A DNA stretch of 17,272 nt from an uncultured Alcaligenaceae bacterium (GTDB taxonomy: Bacteria; Pseudomonadota; Gammaproteobacteria; Burkholderiales; Burkholderiaceae_B). The DNA lies in contig CALKIR010000066.1 in the NCBI GenBank assembly GCA_937995985.1, forward strand, positions 1 to 17,272. Direction: 5' to 3'. Positions within the stretch are counted from its first letter, which is position 1; each line of letters starts with the position of its first letter. Under the pieces are notes generated by a model that saw only the letters and a list, made by a program, of their open reading frames with translations, searched no databases and was not told the DNA's origin. The position numbers and the translations under genes were made by a program. This document shows positions 6,483 through 15,111 of the stretch, piece after piece.

Positions 6483-8105
6483 ATGCGACGTTATTTTGGT
6501 TTCTCAGCCCTTGCTTTTAGCTTGGCTTGTGCATTTGGTGGCATCAGCCACGCAGAAACACTGCGGATTGGCTTAGCTTCTGAGCCTACTGCAGTCGATC
6601 CTCACTATCATCAAACCACGCCTAATGAGGCTCTTATTTCTCATATTTTTGAAGGCCTGGTGAGAATGAGCCCCGATATGGAGCTTCAGCCTGCATTGGC
6701 AAGCAAATGGGAGGCAACTGACGATACTACATGGACTTTTTATATTGATGAGCGTGCCCAATTTTCTAATGGGGCGCCCTTTACTGCTCAAGATGTGGTG
6801 TACTCTTTTTGCCGCATCCTTAACAATGAAACAGCCATTGGCTCTGGGCTTGTGAATGTTGCTCGTCGCATTCAAGCCATTGAAACCCCCGACGATAAAA
6901 CTGTGCGCTTAATTACCGCTGTCCCCCATCCGGTCTTACCTAATGAACTGGCTCGGGTGCCCATGATTTGGAGCGGCATTGCTGAGTTCGAAAACCTGGA
7001 ATTTGAACAAGGAGGAGATTGTGGAGTAACCAGCAGCTGGCCAACAGTCACAGACTTTAATCAGGGAGATTTAGTAATTGGCACAGGCCCCTTTACACTC
7101 AAGCAATATGAAAAAGGGGGCACTATCATTCTTGAGCGCAACGAAAACTATTGGGGCGATGAACGCCCAGACTGGAGCGAGGTACGTATGGTCGCCGCTC
7201 CGAGCGCTGGACCACGTCTCACCGGATTACTGGCTGGGGACTTTGACCTCATTGAAAACCCGGCAGCACGCGATCTCAAACGCATTGAGGAGAGTGGCTT
7301 TGCTTATGAAATTAAGCCCTCTGTACGAATTATGTTCTTTCAGCTTGATGTCGGTCGTGATCAAAGTCCTCTAGTTCAATCCCCCAAGGGAGACAACCCC
7401 CTTCAAAATCCTAAAGTACGACAGGCCATTTCCATGGCTATTGACCGCCAAGCCATTGTTGATCGCATCATGGATGGCGTAGCTGAGCCAGCCAATCAGT
7501 ACCTACCCGAAGGAATGTTTGGCTCAATTGAAGGGGCTCCTGCTCTTCCCTATGACCCCGTACGCGCCAAAGAGCTCTTGGTCGAAGCAGGATATCCTGA
7601 TGGGTTTGAGCTAACCCTTTCTGCGCCTAATGATCGATATATCAATGATGCACAGCTGACTCAGGCCGTTGCTCAATATCTGAGCCGTATTGGCATCAAA
7701 ACCCACGTGGATACGATGACCAGCTCAGTATATTTCCCCAAGCGCGCCAAACGCGAATTTAGTGTTTCTCTAGGCGGCTGGGGCTCTGAAACTGGGGAGG
7801 CCAGTAACTACCTCCAGTACTGGGTTACCACCACTAATCCACAACTTGGCGTTGGGGGCAGTAACTACGGTGGTTATTCTAACCCTGAGCTTGATGAGGT
7901 CTTCATTGAGGCTACTCGTACTCTAGATGATGAGCAACGCAGTGCGCTCTTACAACAGGCTGTTCAAATGGCTTTAGACGATATGGCCCATATCCCACTG
8001 CATTTTGAAAGCGGTATCTGGGCATTCCGTCCTGATATTAGCTACGAAGGCCGCGCAGATCAGCGCACTCTGGCCACTCATGCCAAACTGAAAAAAGATA
8101 ACTAA
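6483..8105 (+). CDS. Periplasmic peptide-binding protein of an ABC transporter (SBP_bac_5)
   Basis: Secreted substrate-binding protein of 540 residues, the usual DppA/OppA size, which captures a peptide-like ligand and delivers it to the membrane permeases. A Sec signal peptide covers residues 1-24 (positive start MRRY, hydrophobic core, cleavage after SHA). An internal Cys16 gives a poor lipobox, so a soluble periplasmic protein is more likely than a lipoprotein. The family signature runs from about 76 to 110 (KWEATDDTTWTFYID ... FSNGAPFTAQDVVYSF), with the VRQAISMAIDRQAI hinge region later on. The ribosome site AAGGAGG at five-base spacing is the strongest in the window, fitting the need for excess binding protein. 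It is first in the operon. Dipeptide, oligopeptide, opine and glutathione binders all share this fold, so the ligand is not known. Confidence 0.93.
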   Translation: MRRYFGFSALAFSLACAFGGISHAETLRIGLASEPTAVDPHYHQTTPNEALISHIFEGLVRMSPDMELQPALASKWEATDDTTWTFYIDERAQFSNGAPFTAQDVVYSFCRILNNETAIGSGLVNVARRIQAIETPDDKTVRLITAVPHPVLPNELARVPMIWSGIAEFENLEFEQGGDCGVTSSWPTVTDFNQGDLVIGTGPFTLKQYEKGGTIILERNENYWGDERPDWSEVRMVAAPSAGPRLTGLLAGDFDLIENPAARDLKRIEESGFAYEIKPSVRIMFFQLDVGRDQSPLVQSPKGDNPLQNPKVRQAISMAIDRQAIVDRIMDGVAEPANQYLPEGMFGSIEGAPALPYDPVRAKELLVEAGYPDGFELTLSAPNDRYINDAQLTQAVAQYLSRIGIKTHVDTMTSSVYFPKRAKREFSVSLGGWGSETGEASNYLQYWVTTTNPQLGVGGSNYGGYSNPELDEVFIEATRTLDDEQRSALLQQAVQMALDDMAHIPLHFESGIWAFRPDISYEGRADQRTLATHAKLKKDN

Positions 8106-8131
8106 CCTTTAATACCATTCTTCCTCCTGAA

Positions 8132-8180
8132 CATCGGGTCCGCTGCCTCCTTTAGAGGTTAAAGGAGGGCGCACCCGATG
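8132..8180 (+). repeat. Long imperfect hairpin between binding-protein and permease genes
   Basis: Outer arms CATCGGGT (8132-8139) and ACCCGATG (8173-8180) pair perfectly. Inner arms CCTCCTTTA (8146-8154) and TAAAGGAGG (8160-8168) pair perfectly around a five-base loop. CGC/GCG (8141-8143 and 8169-8171) can pair between them, giving about 20 base pairs in all. There is no T-run, so it is not a standard terminator. Such hairpins after the first gene of ABC operons often protect the upstream mRNA or dampen downstream expression. The inner arm hides a GGAGG sequence. Confidence 0.8.
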
Positions 8181-8205
8181 CTCGATGTGCGATAGGAGTG
8201 TTCTC

Positions 8206-9186
8206 TTGGCTGTTTTTATTGTTCGCCGCTTGCTGCAAAGCATTCTGGTCTTATTGGCTGTTTCAATTGTCGTGTTCTTTGCTGTATACACCATAGGCGA
8301 CCCCATTGAGTTGTTGGTTAGCCCAGATGCCAGTCAAGAACAACGCGATGCAACCATTGCCCGTCTCGGTCTTGATAAGCCAGTGTGGGACCAATATCTG
8401 ACTTTTCTATGGCGTGCCTTACATGGTGACTTAGGCACCTCATTTGTCCATGGCATCCCCGCTGTAACACTCATTTTGCAGCGCTTTCCCGCCACCCTCG
8501 AGCTCGTTATCGTAGCGATGGCTTTGACCTGTGTATTCGGGATTTCACTGGGTCTTATCGCCGGCTTATACCGTGATGACTGGGTCGGCAAAAGCATCAT
8601 GAACACTTCCATTCTGGGCTTTTCATTACCTAATTTTTGGCAGGGAATGGTGTTAATACTGCTATTTTCTGTCTGGTTAGGCTGGCTGCCCGCATCAGGT
8701 CGTGGTCCGACCACTTATGTACTGGGCATCCCCATTAGTCTATTAAGCGTTGACGGCTGGCGCCATGTGGCCTTACCCGCAATTAATTTAGCCATAGCCA
8801 ATATCGCTTTAGTATTAAGAATGACTGCCTCTGGAGTTCACGAAGCACAGGGCCAGGACTATGTGCGTTTTGCTCGTGCCAAGGGGGTCAAACCTGGACG
8901 TATTGTACGCCGTCACATTCTCAGAAACATTCTCATCCCCGTCGTTACCGTTATTGGGATGGAGTTTGGCACCCTTATCGCTTACTCCACCATTACAGAA
9001 ACTGTTTTTTCTTGGCCTGGCATGGGTAAACTGCTCATCGACAGTGTATACCGCCTGGATCGGCCCGTGGTGGTCGCCTATGTCATGTTGGTGACCATGC
9101 TGTTTGTAATCATCAATTTGGTGGTCGACATTTTATATGCATTTTTAGATCCTCGTGTTCAATTACTGGAGCACCGCACCTCATGA
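8206..9186 (+). CDS. ABC transporter permease, DppB-like
   Basis: Inner-membrane permease of about 326 residues with six predicted helices, one half of the translocation channel. It begins FIVRRLLQSILVLL and has the family segment LGLDKPVWDQYLTFLWRALHGDLGTSF (about 54-80). The cytoplasmic EAA loop that docks the ATPase is around EAQGQDYVRFARAKG. I prefer the TTG at 8206: AGGAG sits seven bases upstream and it gives a typical DppB start. The ATG at 8185 in the same frame adds seven residues and has no well-spaced ribosome site. It is preceded by the hairpin, and its end overlaps the next gene by ATGA. Confidence 0.92.
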   Translation: MAVFIVRRLLQSILVLLAVSIVVFFAVYTIGDPIELLVSPDASQEQRDATIARLGLDKPVWDQYLTFLWRALHGDLGTSFVHGIPAVTLILQRFPATLELVIVAMALTCVFGISLGLIAGLYRDDWVGKSIMNTSILGFSLPNFWQGMVLILLFSVWLGWLPASGRGPTTYVLGIPISLLSVDGWRHVALPAINLAIANIALVLRMTASGVHEAQGQDYVRFARAKGVKPGRIVRRHILRNILIPVVTVIGMEFGTLIAYSTITETVFSWPGMGKLLIDSVYRLDRPVVVAYVMLVTMLFVIINLVVDILYAFLDPRVQLLEHRTS

Positions 9187-10076
9187 CAACGCACCAATTA
9201 CCTACCCAAGACACTCCTCAACGCAAGGCCATACTCCGCACCCTTCGTAATCGCCCGTCCACCAAACGCGCTTTATGGCTGCTGTCGTTAATTATTCTGG
9301 TGGTCTTAGCTGCTCCTTTTTTTGCCCCTCAAGACCCCTATGATTTATTGGCTCTCGATATTTTAGATGGGCGTTTAAAGCCTGGCTCAGAAAGTGCCAC
9401 AGGTATGACCTATTGGTTAGGCACCGACGCCCAAGGTCGAGACATGCTTAGCGCTATTCTCTACGGCCTACGTATTAGCTTATTCGTAGGCCTCAGCTCA
9501 GTGGTATTTGCGGTTCTGATTGGCGTTACTCTAGGGTTAATAGCAGCCTACCACGGTGGTTGGCTCGATAGCCTCATCATGCGATTGGTAGATTTTATTT
9601 TGGGATTCCCAACTATTTTGGTGGCCTTAGTCCTGCTCGCAGTTCTTGGCCGTGGCATTGATAAGGTTATTTTTGCCTTAGTCATTGTTCAATGGGCGCA
9701 TTATGCCCGCATTATGCGCGGCAGGGCCTTACAAGAGCGACGCAAAGAGTACATTGAAGCAGCCACAAACTTAGGCTTTTCCTCATGGCGTATTATTTTT
9801 TACCACCTCCTCCCTAATTGCTTTGGGCCCATCATGGTATTTGCGACCATTCAAATTGCAAATGCCATTATCCTCGAAGCTACCCTTTCTTTTCTAGGGG
9901 TTGGGGTGCCGATTACCGAGCCTTCCCTAGGACTGCTTATTGCCAGTGGTTTTGAGTATTTACTGTCCGGAGATTATTGGATCAGCATCTTTCCTGGCAT
10001 CGCTTTATTGCTCTTAATATTAAGCATCAATATCATCGGCGATCGTCTGCGTGAAAGCCTAGACCCCCGCCGTTAA
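9183..10076 (+). CDS. ABC transporter permease, DppC-like
   Basis: Second channel-forming permease, 297 residues. After a soluble N-terminus of about 30 residues, a first helix (about 31-49) leads to the LGTDAQGRDMLSAILYGLRISL segment (79-100) typical of DppC/OppC. Further helices follow, and the EAA loop is at ERRKEYIEAATNLGFSSWRI. Its ATG overlaps the stop of the DppB-like gene (ATGA), indicating translational coupling and equal production of the two halves. It ends with the usual SINIIGDRLRESLDPR tail. Confidence 0.94.
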   Translation: MTTHQLPTQDTPQRKAILRTLRNRPSTKRALWLLSLIILVVLAAPFFAPQDPYDLLALDILDGRLKPGSESATGMTYWLGTDAQGRDMLSAILYGLRISLFVGLSSVVFAVLIGVTLGLIAAYHGGWLDSLIMRLVDFILGFPTILVALVLLAVLGRGIDKVIFALVIVQWAHYARIMRGRALQERRKEYIEAATNLGFSSWRIIFYHLLPNCFGPIMVFATIQIANAIILEATLSFLGVGVPITEPSLGLLIASGFEYLLSGDYWISIFPGIALLLLILSINIIGDRLRESLDPRR

Positions 10077-10101
10077 CAGACATAAGTATAGAAATTTACC
10101 T

Positions 10102-11094
10102 ATGAATGACACACAAACATCCTCAGAGCTACTCTCTGTGCGCGGGTTACAAACCGTATTTCATACTGAAGAAGGCGCCTGGCTAGCCATCGATGACGTT
10201 AATTTGACCGTTCATCAAGGGGAGATTATCGGTCTAGTTGGCGAGTCGGGATCAGGCAAATCAGTTACGGGCTTTTCATTATTAGGGCTCATTGACCCAC
10301 CCGGTGAGGTCAGCGCAGGACAAATTCTATTTGATGGAATTAATCTACGCGATCTTGACGAAGAGCAAATGCGGCAGATACGCGGCAATCATATCACCAT
10401 GATCTTTCAAGACCCTCTCATGACGCTCAACCCTGTTTTGACCGTTGGAGAGCAAATGCTTGAAGCCATTTTGACCCACTATCCAGAGACGCCCTTAAAA
10501 GAAGCAAAAGAGCGCTGCATCCAGGCCTTAGAACGGGTAGGCATTCCAGCTGCTCGCGAGCGTTTCTCACGCTACCCGCATGAGTTTTCTGGAGGGATGA
10601 GGCAACGCGTCGCCATTGCCATTGCGATGCTGAACCACCCTAAGCTCATCATTGCAGATGAGCCCACTACGGCTTTAGACGTTACCATCCAAGCGCAAAT
10701 CCTGCACGAAATGCAAACTTTGTGTCGCGAGCATAATACTGCCATGATCTGGATTACTCATGATTTAGGCGTGGTGGCTGAACTGGTTGATACGGTAGCC
10801 GTTATGTACGCGGGCCGTATTGTTGAATATGGTCCTGTCCAAGAGGTCATCCACCACCCCCACCACCCCTACACTCAAGGGCTAATTAACTCTATGCCCA
10901 GTGCCACCACGCCCGGACAGCGCTTACAACAAATAGATGGCACTGCTCCAGCACTTCATAACCGTGAAGCAGGGTGCACCTTTCGCCCTCGTTGCAAGTA
11001 TGCGCAGGCACGCTGCGCTGAGGCCCCCCCTCCAGTGCACCAAATGGACACACGCCACTACCGTTGTTACTTTCCCCTAAATGCCGAGGTCTGA
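10102..11094 (+). CDS. ABC transporter ATP-binding protein, DppD-like
   Basis: Cytoplasmic ATPase of 330 residues that powers peptide import together with the next gene product. Walker A GESGSGKS is at 47-54, the Q-loop Gln103 in FQDP, the signature FSGGMRQR at 162-169, Walker B LIIADEP at 182-188 with catalytic Glu187, and the switch His220. The C-terminal oligopeptide-transporter extension carries Cys292, Cys298, Cys305 and Cys322; in at least one structurally studied DppD this region binds a 4Fe-4S cluster, so these may too. It follows the DppC-like gene after 25 bases and has no strong ribosome site, so translation may depend on upstream flow. Confidence 0.94.
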   Translation: MNDTQTSSELLSVRGLQTVFHTEEGAWLAIDDVNLTVHQGEIIGLVGESGSGKSVTGFSLLGLIDPPGEVSAGQILFDGINLRDLDEEQMRQIRGNHITMIFQDPLMTLNPVLTVGEQMLEAILTHYPETPLKEAKERCIQALERVGIPAARERFSRYPHEFSGGMRQRVAIAIAMLNHPKLIIADEPTTALDVTIQAQILHEMQTLCREHNTAMIWITHDLGVVAELVDTVAVMYAGRIVEYGPVQEVIHHPHHPYTQGLINSMPSATTPGQRLQQIDGTAPALHNREAGCTFRPRCKYAQARCAEAPPPVHQMDTRHYRCYFPLNAEV

Positions 11095-11096
11095 TC

Positions 11097-12098
11097 ATGA
11101 GCCAGAATTCTACCGCATTGATTCAGCTAGAGAATTTGCATAAAAAATTTACTAAACGCCCAGATATTGTTGAGCGCTTATTTCACTCACTGAGCACAGG
11201 CCGCAGTGAAGAAACAGTACATGCTGTGAATGGCGTTTCCCTTACTATTCAACCGGGTGAAGTGGTCGGACTGGTAGGCGAATCAGGATGTGGAAAATCC
11301 ACTCTGGGACGCATGGTTGCAGGTCTGCTGCCAGCCACAGAAGGAGCAGTCCTATATAAAGGCCAAGATGTTCGTGATCTCAAGGCCAAAGAGCGACTTA
11401 AATACATTCTCGATGTGCAACTCATTTTTCAAGACCCACTGGCTAGTTTAAACCCTAAACAAAAACTGGGCTCTATCATTTCTGAAGCCCTCTATGTGCA
11501 TAAACTACTGCCCAAAGAGCATATTCCTGAGCGTATTGATCAGGCTTTGCTCGAAGTAGGGCTCGATCCCGAATACAAACACCGCCTCCCCCATCAAATC
11601 TCTGGGGGCCAACGACAAAGGATTGGTATTGCACGTGCTTTAGCCGTCAACCCATCATTTTTGGTTTGCGATGAGCCCGTCGCAGCCTTGGACGTATCAA
11701 TACAAGCACAAGTTATTAACTTATTTATGGATCTACGCGATCGCCACCAGCTTACCTACCTATTTATTAGCCATGATTTAGGGGTAGTACGTCATATTTC
11801 GGATCGCGTCGCTATTATGTATCTGGGCAAAATTGTTGAGCTGGCCTCACGAGATGATATTTTTAGTCATGCTGCGCACCCCTATACCCAGGCCCTCTTG
11901 GCTGAAATGCCCAGCATTCACAAACAAAAACGCAGCTTTGAGCCCATCAAAGGCGAAATTCCCTCTCCATTAAATCCACCCTCTGGCTGCGCCTTTCATC
12001 CTCGTTGTCCGGTTGCCAAAGAAATTTGCAAAAAAGAAGCACCAACCCTGAAACACATTCATGCCCAACATCAGGCAGCCTGTCATTTATTAGACTAA
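11097..12098 (+). CDS. ABC transporter ATP-binding protein, DppF-like
   Basis: Second ATPase of the importer, 333 residues. Walker A GESGCGKS is at 61-68, the Q-loop Gln112, the signature ISGGQRQ at 168-174, Walker B FLVCDEP at 188-194 with Glu193, and His226. The C-terminal extension again has the GCAFHPRC ... C ... C cysteine pattern (Cys298, Cys304, Cys311, Cys329). I chose the ATG at 11097, two bases after the stop of the DppD-like gene and six bases after GAGGT; an ATG at 11064 in the same frame lies inside the preceding gene. It pairs with the DppD-like protein as a heterodimer. Confidence 0.94.
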   Translation: MSQNSTALIQLENLHKKFTKRPDIVERLFHSLSTGRSEETVHAVNGVSLTIQPGEVVGLVGESGCGKSTLGRMVAGLLPATEGAVLYKGQDVRDLKAKERLKYILDVQLIFQDPLASLNPKQKLGSIISEALYVHKLLPKEHIPERIDQALLEVGLDPEYKHRLPHQISGGQRQRIGIARALAVNPSFLVCDEPVAALDVSIQAQVINLFMDLRDRHQLTYLFISHDLGVVRHISDRVAIMYLGKIVELASRDDIFSHAAHPYTQALLAEMPSIHKQKRSFEPIKGEIPSPLNPPSGCAFHPRCPVAKEICKKEAPTLKHIHAQHQAACHLLD

Positions 12099-12145
12099 GC
12101 TGCTCAATCTCACTAATCCTATTCTCACTAAAAAGGTAAAAACAC

Positions 12146-13279
12146 ATGCAAGACGAGCACGCCATTACTCAAGCACTGATACAGCAAATTAATCAGTGGG
12201 TAGCAATAGAGTCTCCCTCCCATGATGCGCACGCTCTACATAAAATGGCTGCCCATATTCAAAAAGACGCTCAACGCTTGGGGCTAACGGTCCAAGCTCT
12301 GCCCTTACACCCAGATACCGGTCCAGCACTGCACATCCATAACCGTACAACGGATCAACAAGACAAGGGCATCTTGGTATTAGGTCACTATGACACAGTC
12401 CATCCTGTAGGTACACTGACCAAAAACCCATGTCGCCAAGAGGGAGACAAACTCTACGGCCCAGGCAGCTATGATATGAAAGCAGGCATTTGTCTTGCCT
12501 TATACGGGCTTAGTCAAGCCATGCGCCAAGGGGGCACCGCCCTTCCTGTAGATATACTCTTATTGCCCGACGAAGAAACCGGCAGCCATTATTCTCGACC
12601 CACTATTGAACAATTTGCAGCCAACGCCCACTATGCCCTTGTTGCTGAACCAGCCCGCGCCAATGGAGGGCGCTGCGTCACTGCCCGAAAAGGCACGGGC
12701 ACCATTCACCTCACCACCCATGGTCAAGCATCACATGCAGGCATCGCTCATGAACAAGGACACAACGCTATAGAAGAAATGGCGCACCAAATTTTAGCCC
12801 TGCAAAACATGACCGATTACAAACGAGGCATTACGGTCAGTGTGGGCACGATTCAAGGGGGCACCACCTCTAATGTTGTCCCAGATTTTTGTACCATCGA
12901 GGCTGACTTTAGAATTGTCGATCAGGACAGTGCACAGCACCTACAGAATCAGGTCCATGCTCTGCGCAGCATCAATCCAAAGGTAACCCTTGATATTCAA
13001 TTTGAATTAAACCGCCCTGCCATGCCACGTACCGCTGCTACGGTTGCACTGCTTGAGCAATGTCAAGGCTTTGCACAACAAGCCGGCTGGTCCCTCCAGG
13101 AAGCCCCCCGTACCGGAGGCGCCAGTGATGCCAACTTTACTGCAGCCTTGGGAGTCCCAACCCTTGATGGACTTGGCGCTGATGGAGACGGCGCTCATAC
13201 CTTGCATGAACATATCCTCATTTCTACCTTGGCGCGTCGGGCCCAATTTTGGCTTTATACCCTAATGCATTTAAGATAA
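12146..13279 (+). CDS. M20-family metallopeptidase, carboxypeptidase G2-like
   Basis: Zinc-dependent amidohydrolase of 377 residues, close to the ArgE/DapE/CPG2 group. The metal and catalytic set is complete: His81 and Asp83 (GHYDTVHPVGT), bridging Asp110 (YDMKAG), Glu143 and Glu144 (LLPDEETGS), Glu168 (AEPAR) and His351 (GDGAHTLHE). The dimerisation domain is inserted at about 183-295. No signal peptide is present, so it acts in the cytoplasm, unlike secreted Pseudomonas CPG2. It follows the DppF-like gene after 47 bases with AAAAAGG as ribosome site, so it is probably in the operon and cleaves what the transporter brings in. CPG2 relatives remove C-terminal glutamate, and other members split dipeptides or acyl-amino acids; the exact bond is not known. 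Confidence 0.9.
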   Translation: MQDEHAITQALIQQINQWVAIESPSHDAHALHKMAAHIQKDAQRLGLTVQALPLHPDTGPALHIHNRTTDQQDKGILVLGHYDTVHPVGTLTKNPCRQEGDKLYGPGSYDMKAGICLALYGLSQAMRQGGTALPVDILLLPDEETGSHYSRPTIEQFAANAHYALVAEPARANGGRCVTARKGTGTIHLTTHGQASHAGIAHEQGHNAIEEMAHQILALQNMTDYKRGITVSVGTIQGGTTSNVVPDFCTIEADFRIVDQDSAQHLQNQVHALRSINPKVTLDIQFELNRPAMPRTAATVALLEQCQGFAQQAGWSLQEAPRTGGASDANFTAALGVPTLDGLGADGDGAHTLHEHILISTLARRAQFWLYTLMHLR

Positions 13280-13329
13280 GCCTATATGCTTGTCTTGTAA
13301 TCGCTTAAACTACTGAATGAGGTAATACA

Positions 13330-14028
13330 ATGGCTCTGTCACAATTTCCTATTACACAACGCTGGCCTGCTCAACACCCTGATCGCATTCAATTGTACTC
13401 CTTGCCCACCCCCAATGGGGTCAAGGTATCCATTATGCTTGAAGAGCTAGGCCTGCCTTATGAGGCTCATCGAGTTGAGTTCTCTACTCAGGATCAAATG
13501 ACACCGGAGTTTTTATCCTTAAACCCTAATAATAAAATTCCTGCCATCATTGATCCCAATGGGCCCAACCAACGCCCGATTGGACTATGGGAATCCGGAG
13601 CCATCCTCATTTACTTAGCAGAAAAAACAGGTCAGCTCCTCTCTCCTCACCCCCAGAAACGCTACCACACATTACAGTGGCTGATGTTTCAAATGGGGGG
13701 CATCGGACCCATGTTTGGGCAAGTGGGCTTTTTTCATAAATTTGCCGGCAAAGACATCGAAGATAAACGGCCCCGCGATCGCTACCTCTCTGAATCTAAA
13801 CGTCTTTTAGGAGTTTTAAACCAACACTTAAAAGATAAAGACTGGATCATGGGAGCAGACTACAGCATTGCTGATATTGCTATTTTCCCTTGGGTCCTAA
13901 ATTTCATTGATTTTTACGAGGCTGGCGCCTTGGTAGACTACGACCAATTTACCGAGGTTCAAAGAGTCGTCCAAGCATTTCGCGCACGCCCTGCTGTACA
14001 AGCAGGCCTGACCGTACCAGCGGAATAA
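13330..14028 (+). CDS. Glutathione S-transferase, nu-class-like (YfcG/YghU type)
   Basis: Cytoplasmic GST of 232 residues. The thioredoxin-like N-terminal domain has IQLYSLPTPNGVKVSIMLEELGLPYE (20-45) and NPNNKIPAIID with the cis-Pro71. The glutathione-binding ESGAILIYLAEK is at 88-99, and the helical C-terminal domain follows. TPN at 27-29 is the active-site pattern of nu-class enzymes, which bind glutathione or its disulfide and show strong disulfide-bond reductase activity rather than classic conjugation. It lies 50 bases after the peptidase gene, in the same direction, with GAGG as ribosome site, so probable co-transcription. A link between the imported substrate and glutathione chemistry is possible but not shown. 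Confidence 0.9.
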   Translation: MALSQFPITQRWPAQHPDRIQLYSLPTPNGVKVSIMLEELGLPYEAHRVEFSTQDQMTPEFLSLNPNNKIPAIIDPNGPNQRPIGLWESGAILIYLAEKTGQLLSPHPQKRYHTLQWLMFQMGGIGPMFGQVGFFHKFAGKDIEDKRPRDRYLSESKRLLGVLNQHLKDKDWIMGADYSIADIAIFPWVLNFIDFYEAGALVDYDQFTEVQRVVQAFRARPAVQAGLTVPAE

Positions 14029-14076
14029 CTTTTTTTTTGAGTTTGGTGCTATCATAGCTAGAAACTGTTAGGACTA

Positions 14077-14093
14077 AGTAAAAACTTTTTACT
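14077..14093. repeat. Perfect palindrome just before cheV
   Basis: AGTAAAAA, a central C (14085), then TTTTTACT: an 8-1-8 perfect inverted repeat ending ten bases before the cheV ATG. It could be a regulator site or a weak RNA hairpin covering the translation start region. Confidence 0.6.
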
Positions 14094-14103
14094 GCTATCT
14101 GCT

Positions 14104-15069
14104 ATGCATACCACACAGAGAGAAATAGACGAACGCACCAACTTAACCAGCCTCAATCAATTTGAGCTGCTTCTCTTTAAACTGGGTAAAAACAGCACAA
14201 AAGACACCGCCGAATTATTTGGTATCAACGTCTTTAAGGTGCGCGAGATAGTCGCTATGCCTGAAATTACCTCTGTGGTTGGGGCCCCTGCACATACTTT
14301 AGGGGTCGTCAAACTTCGCGAACAGGTCATACCAGTTTATGACTTACCTAGTATTGTTGGCTGCACCCCCAGCCAAGCTCCCAACTTGATGATAGTTACC
14401 GAGTTTGCACGTAGCACCCAAGCCTTTGCGGTTGATACCGTCGAAGATATTATCCGACTCGATTGGAATCAAGTCATCTCAGCTGAAGCCAGTGACATGG
14501 ATCACAGTTTGGTAACCAGCATTGCCAAACTAGACGACCACCCTACCCATGGCAGCCAGTTGGTGCAGGTCCTGGATGTTGAAGAAATTCTCCAACGAAT
14601 TTCCCCAGTAAAACATGAGCACCAAAACCAACTCAAAACAGTAAAAACAGACCTGCCGCTTAAAAACGATTCTATTGTACTCGCAGCAGATGACTCGGCC
14701 ATGGCCCGGGCGCTGTTACACACCACCTTACAAACCATGAACCTCCCTCATGAAATAGTTAAAACGGGTAAAGAAGCTTGGGACCGATTAAATGCCATAG
14801 CAGAACAAGCAAAACAAGAAGGTAAAACTATCCAAGACAAAGTCTGCCTCGTGATAACAGATCTAGAGATGCCCGAAATGGATGGCTTTAGCTTAACTCG
14901 AAAAATCAAACAATCCCCAGAATTTAAGACTCTGCCCGTAATTATTCATTCCTCATTATCGGGCACTACCAATGAAGAACACGTTCGTCGAGTCGGAGCA
15001 GATGGCTACGTTGTAAAGTTTTCTGCAGAAGAGCTCTCTAACCTACTCGCAAAGACCCTGACCCAATAG
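14104..15069 (+). CDS. cheV: Chemotaxis coupling protein CheV (CheW domain plus receiver)
   Basis: Cytoplasmic scaffold protein of 321 residues. The N-terminal CheW-like domain (about 15-165) contains DERTNLTSLNQFELLLFKLG and the FKVREIVAMPE core that docks to chemoreceptors and CheA. The C-terminal receiver domain (about 190-318) has acidic Asp196/Asp197, the phosphate acceptor Asp253 (VITDLEMPEMDGF), Ser283 and Lys305, all intact. It should couple receptors to CheA and tune the signal through phosphorylation. No other chemotaxis or flagellar gene is in the window, so it is an orphan copy. The ATG at 14104 gives the standard CheV N-terminus but lacks any purine-rich ribosome site; the preceding bases are pyrimidine-rich. 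Confidence 0.94.
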   Translation: MHTTQREIDERTNLTSLNQFELLLFKLGKNSTKDTAELFGINVFKVREIVAMPEITSVVGAPAHTLGVVKLREQVIPVYDLPSIVGCTPSQAPNLMIVTEFARSTQAFAVDTVEDIIRLDWNQVISAEASDMDHSLVTSIAKLDDHPTHGSQLVQVLDVEEILQRISPVKHEHQNQLKTVKTDLPLKNDSIVLAADDSAMARALLHTTLQTMNLPHEIVKTGKEAWDRLNAIAEQAKQEGKTIQDKVCLVITDLEMPEMDGFSLTRKIKQSPEFKTLPVIIHSSLSGTTNEEHVRRVGADGYVVKFSAEELSNLLAKTLTQ

Positions 15070-15111
15070 TTATCTCTGATAGCATTACGCTTTAAGGCCA
15101 AGGCAAACTGA

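Noticed and set aside
6483..6560. Lipoprotein signal with Cys16 in the binding protein
   Set aside because: The residues before Cys16 (SLA) do not fit the lipobox well, and a good signal peptidase I site follows at SHA after residue 24.
14026..14040. Terminator after the GST gene
   Set aside because: There is a T-run but no stem before it.
14079..14101. A FliA (sigma-28) flagellar promoter before cheV
   Set aside because: TAAA is followed by a GC-TATC-like block after only 11 bases instead of about 15, and the match is poor.
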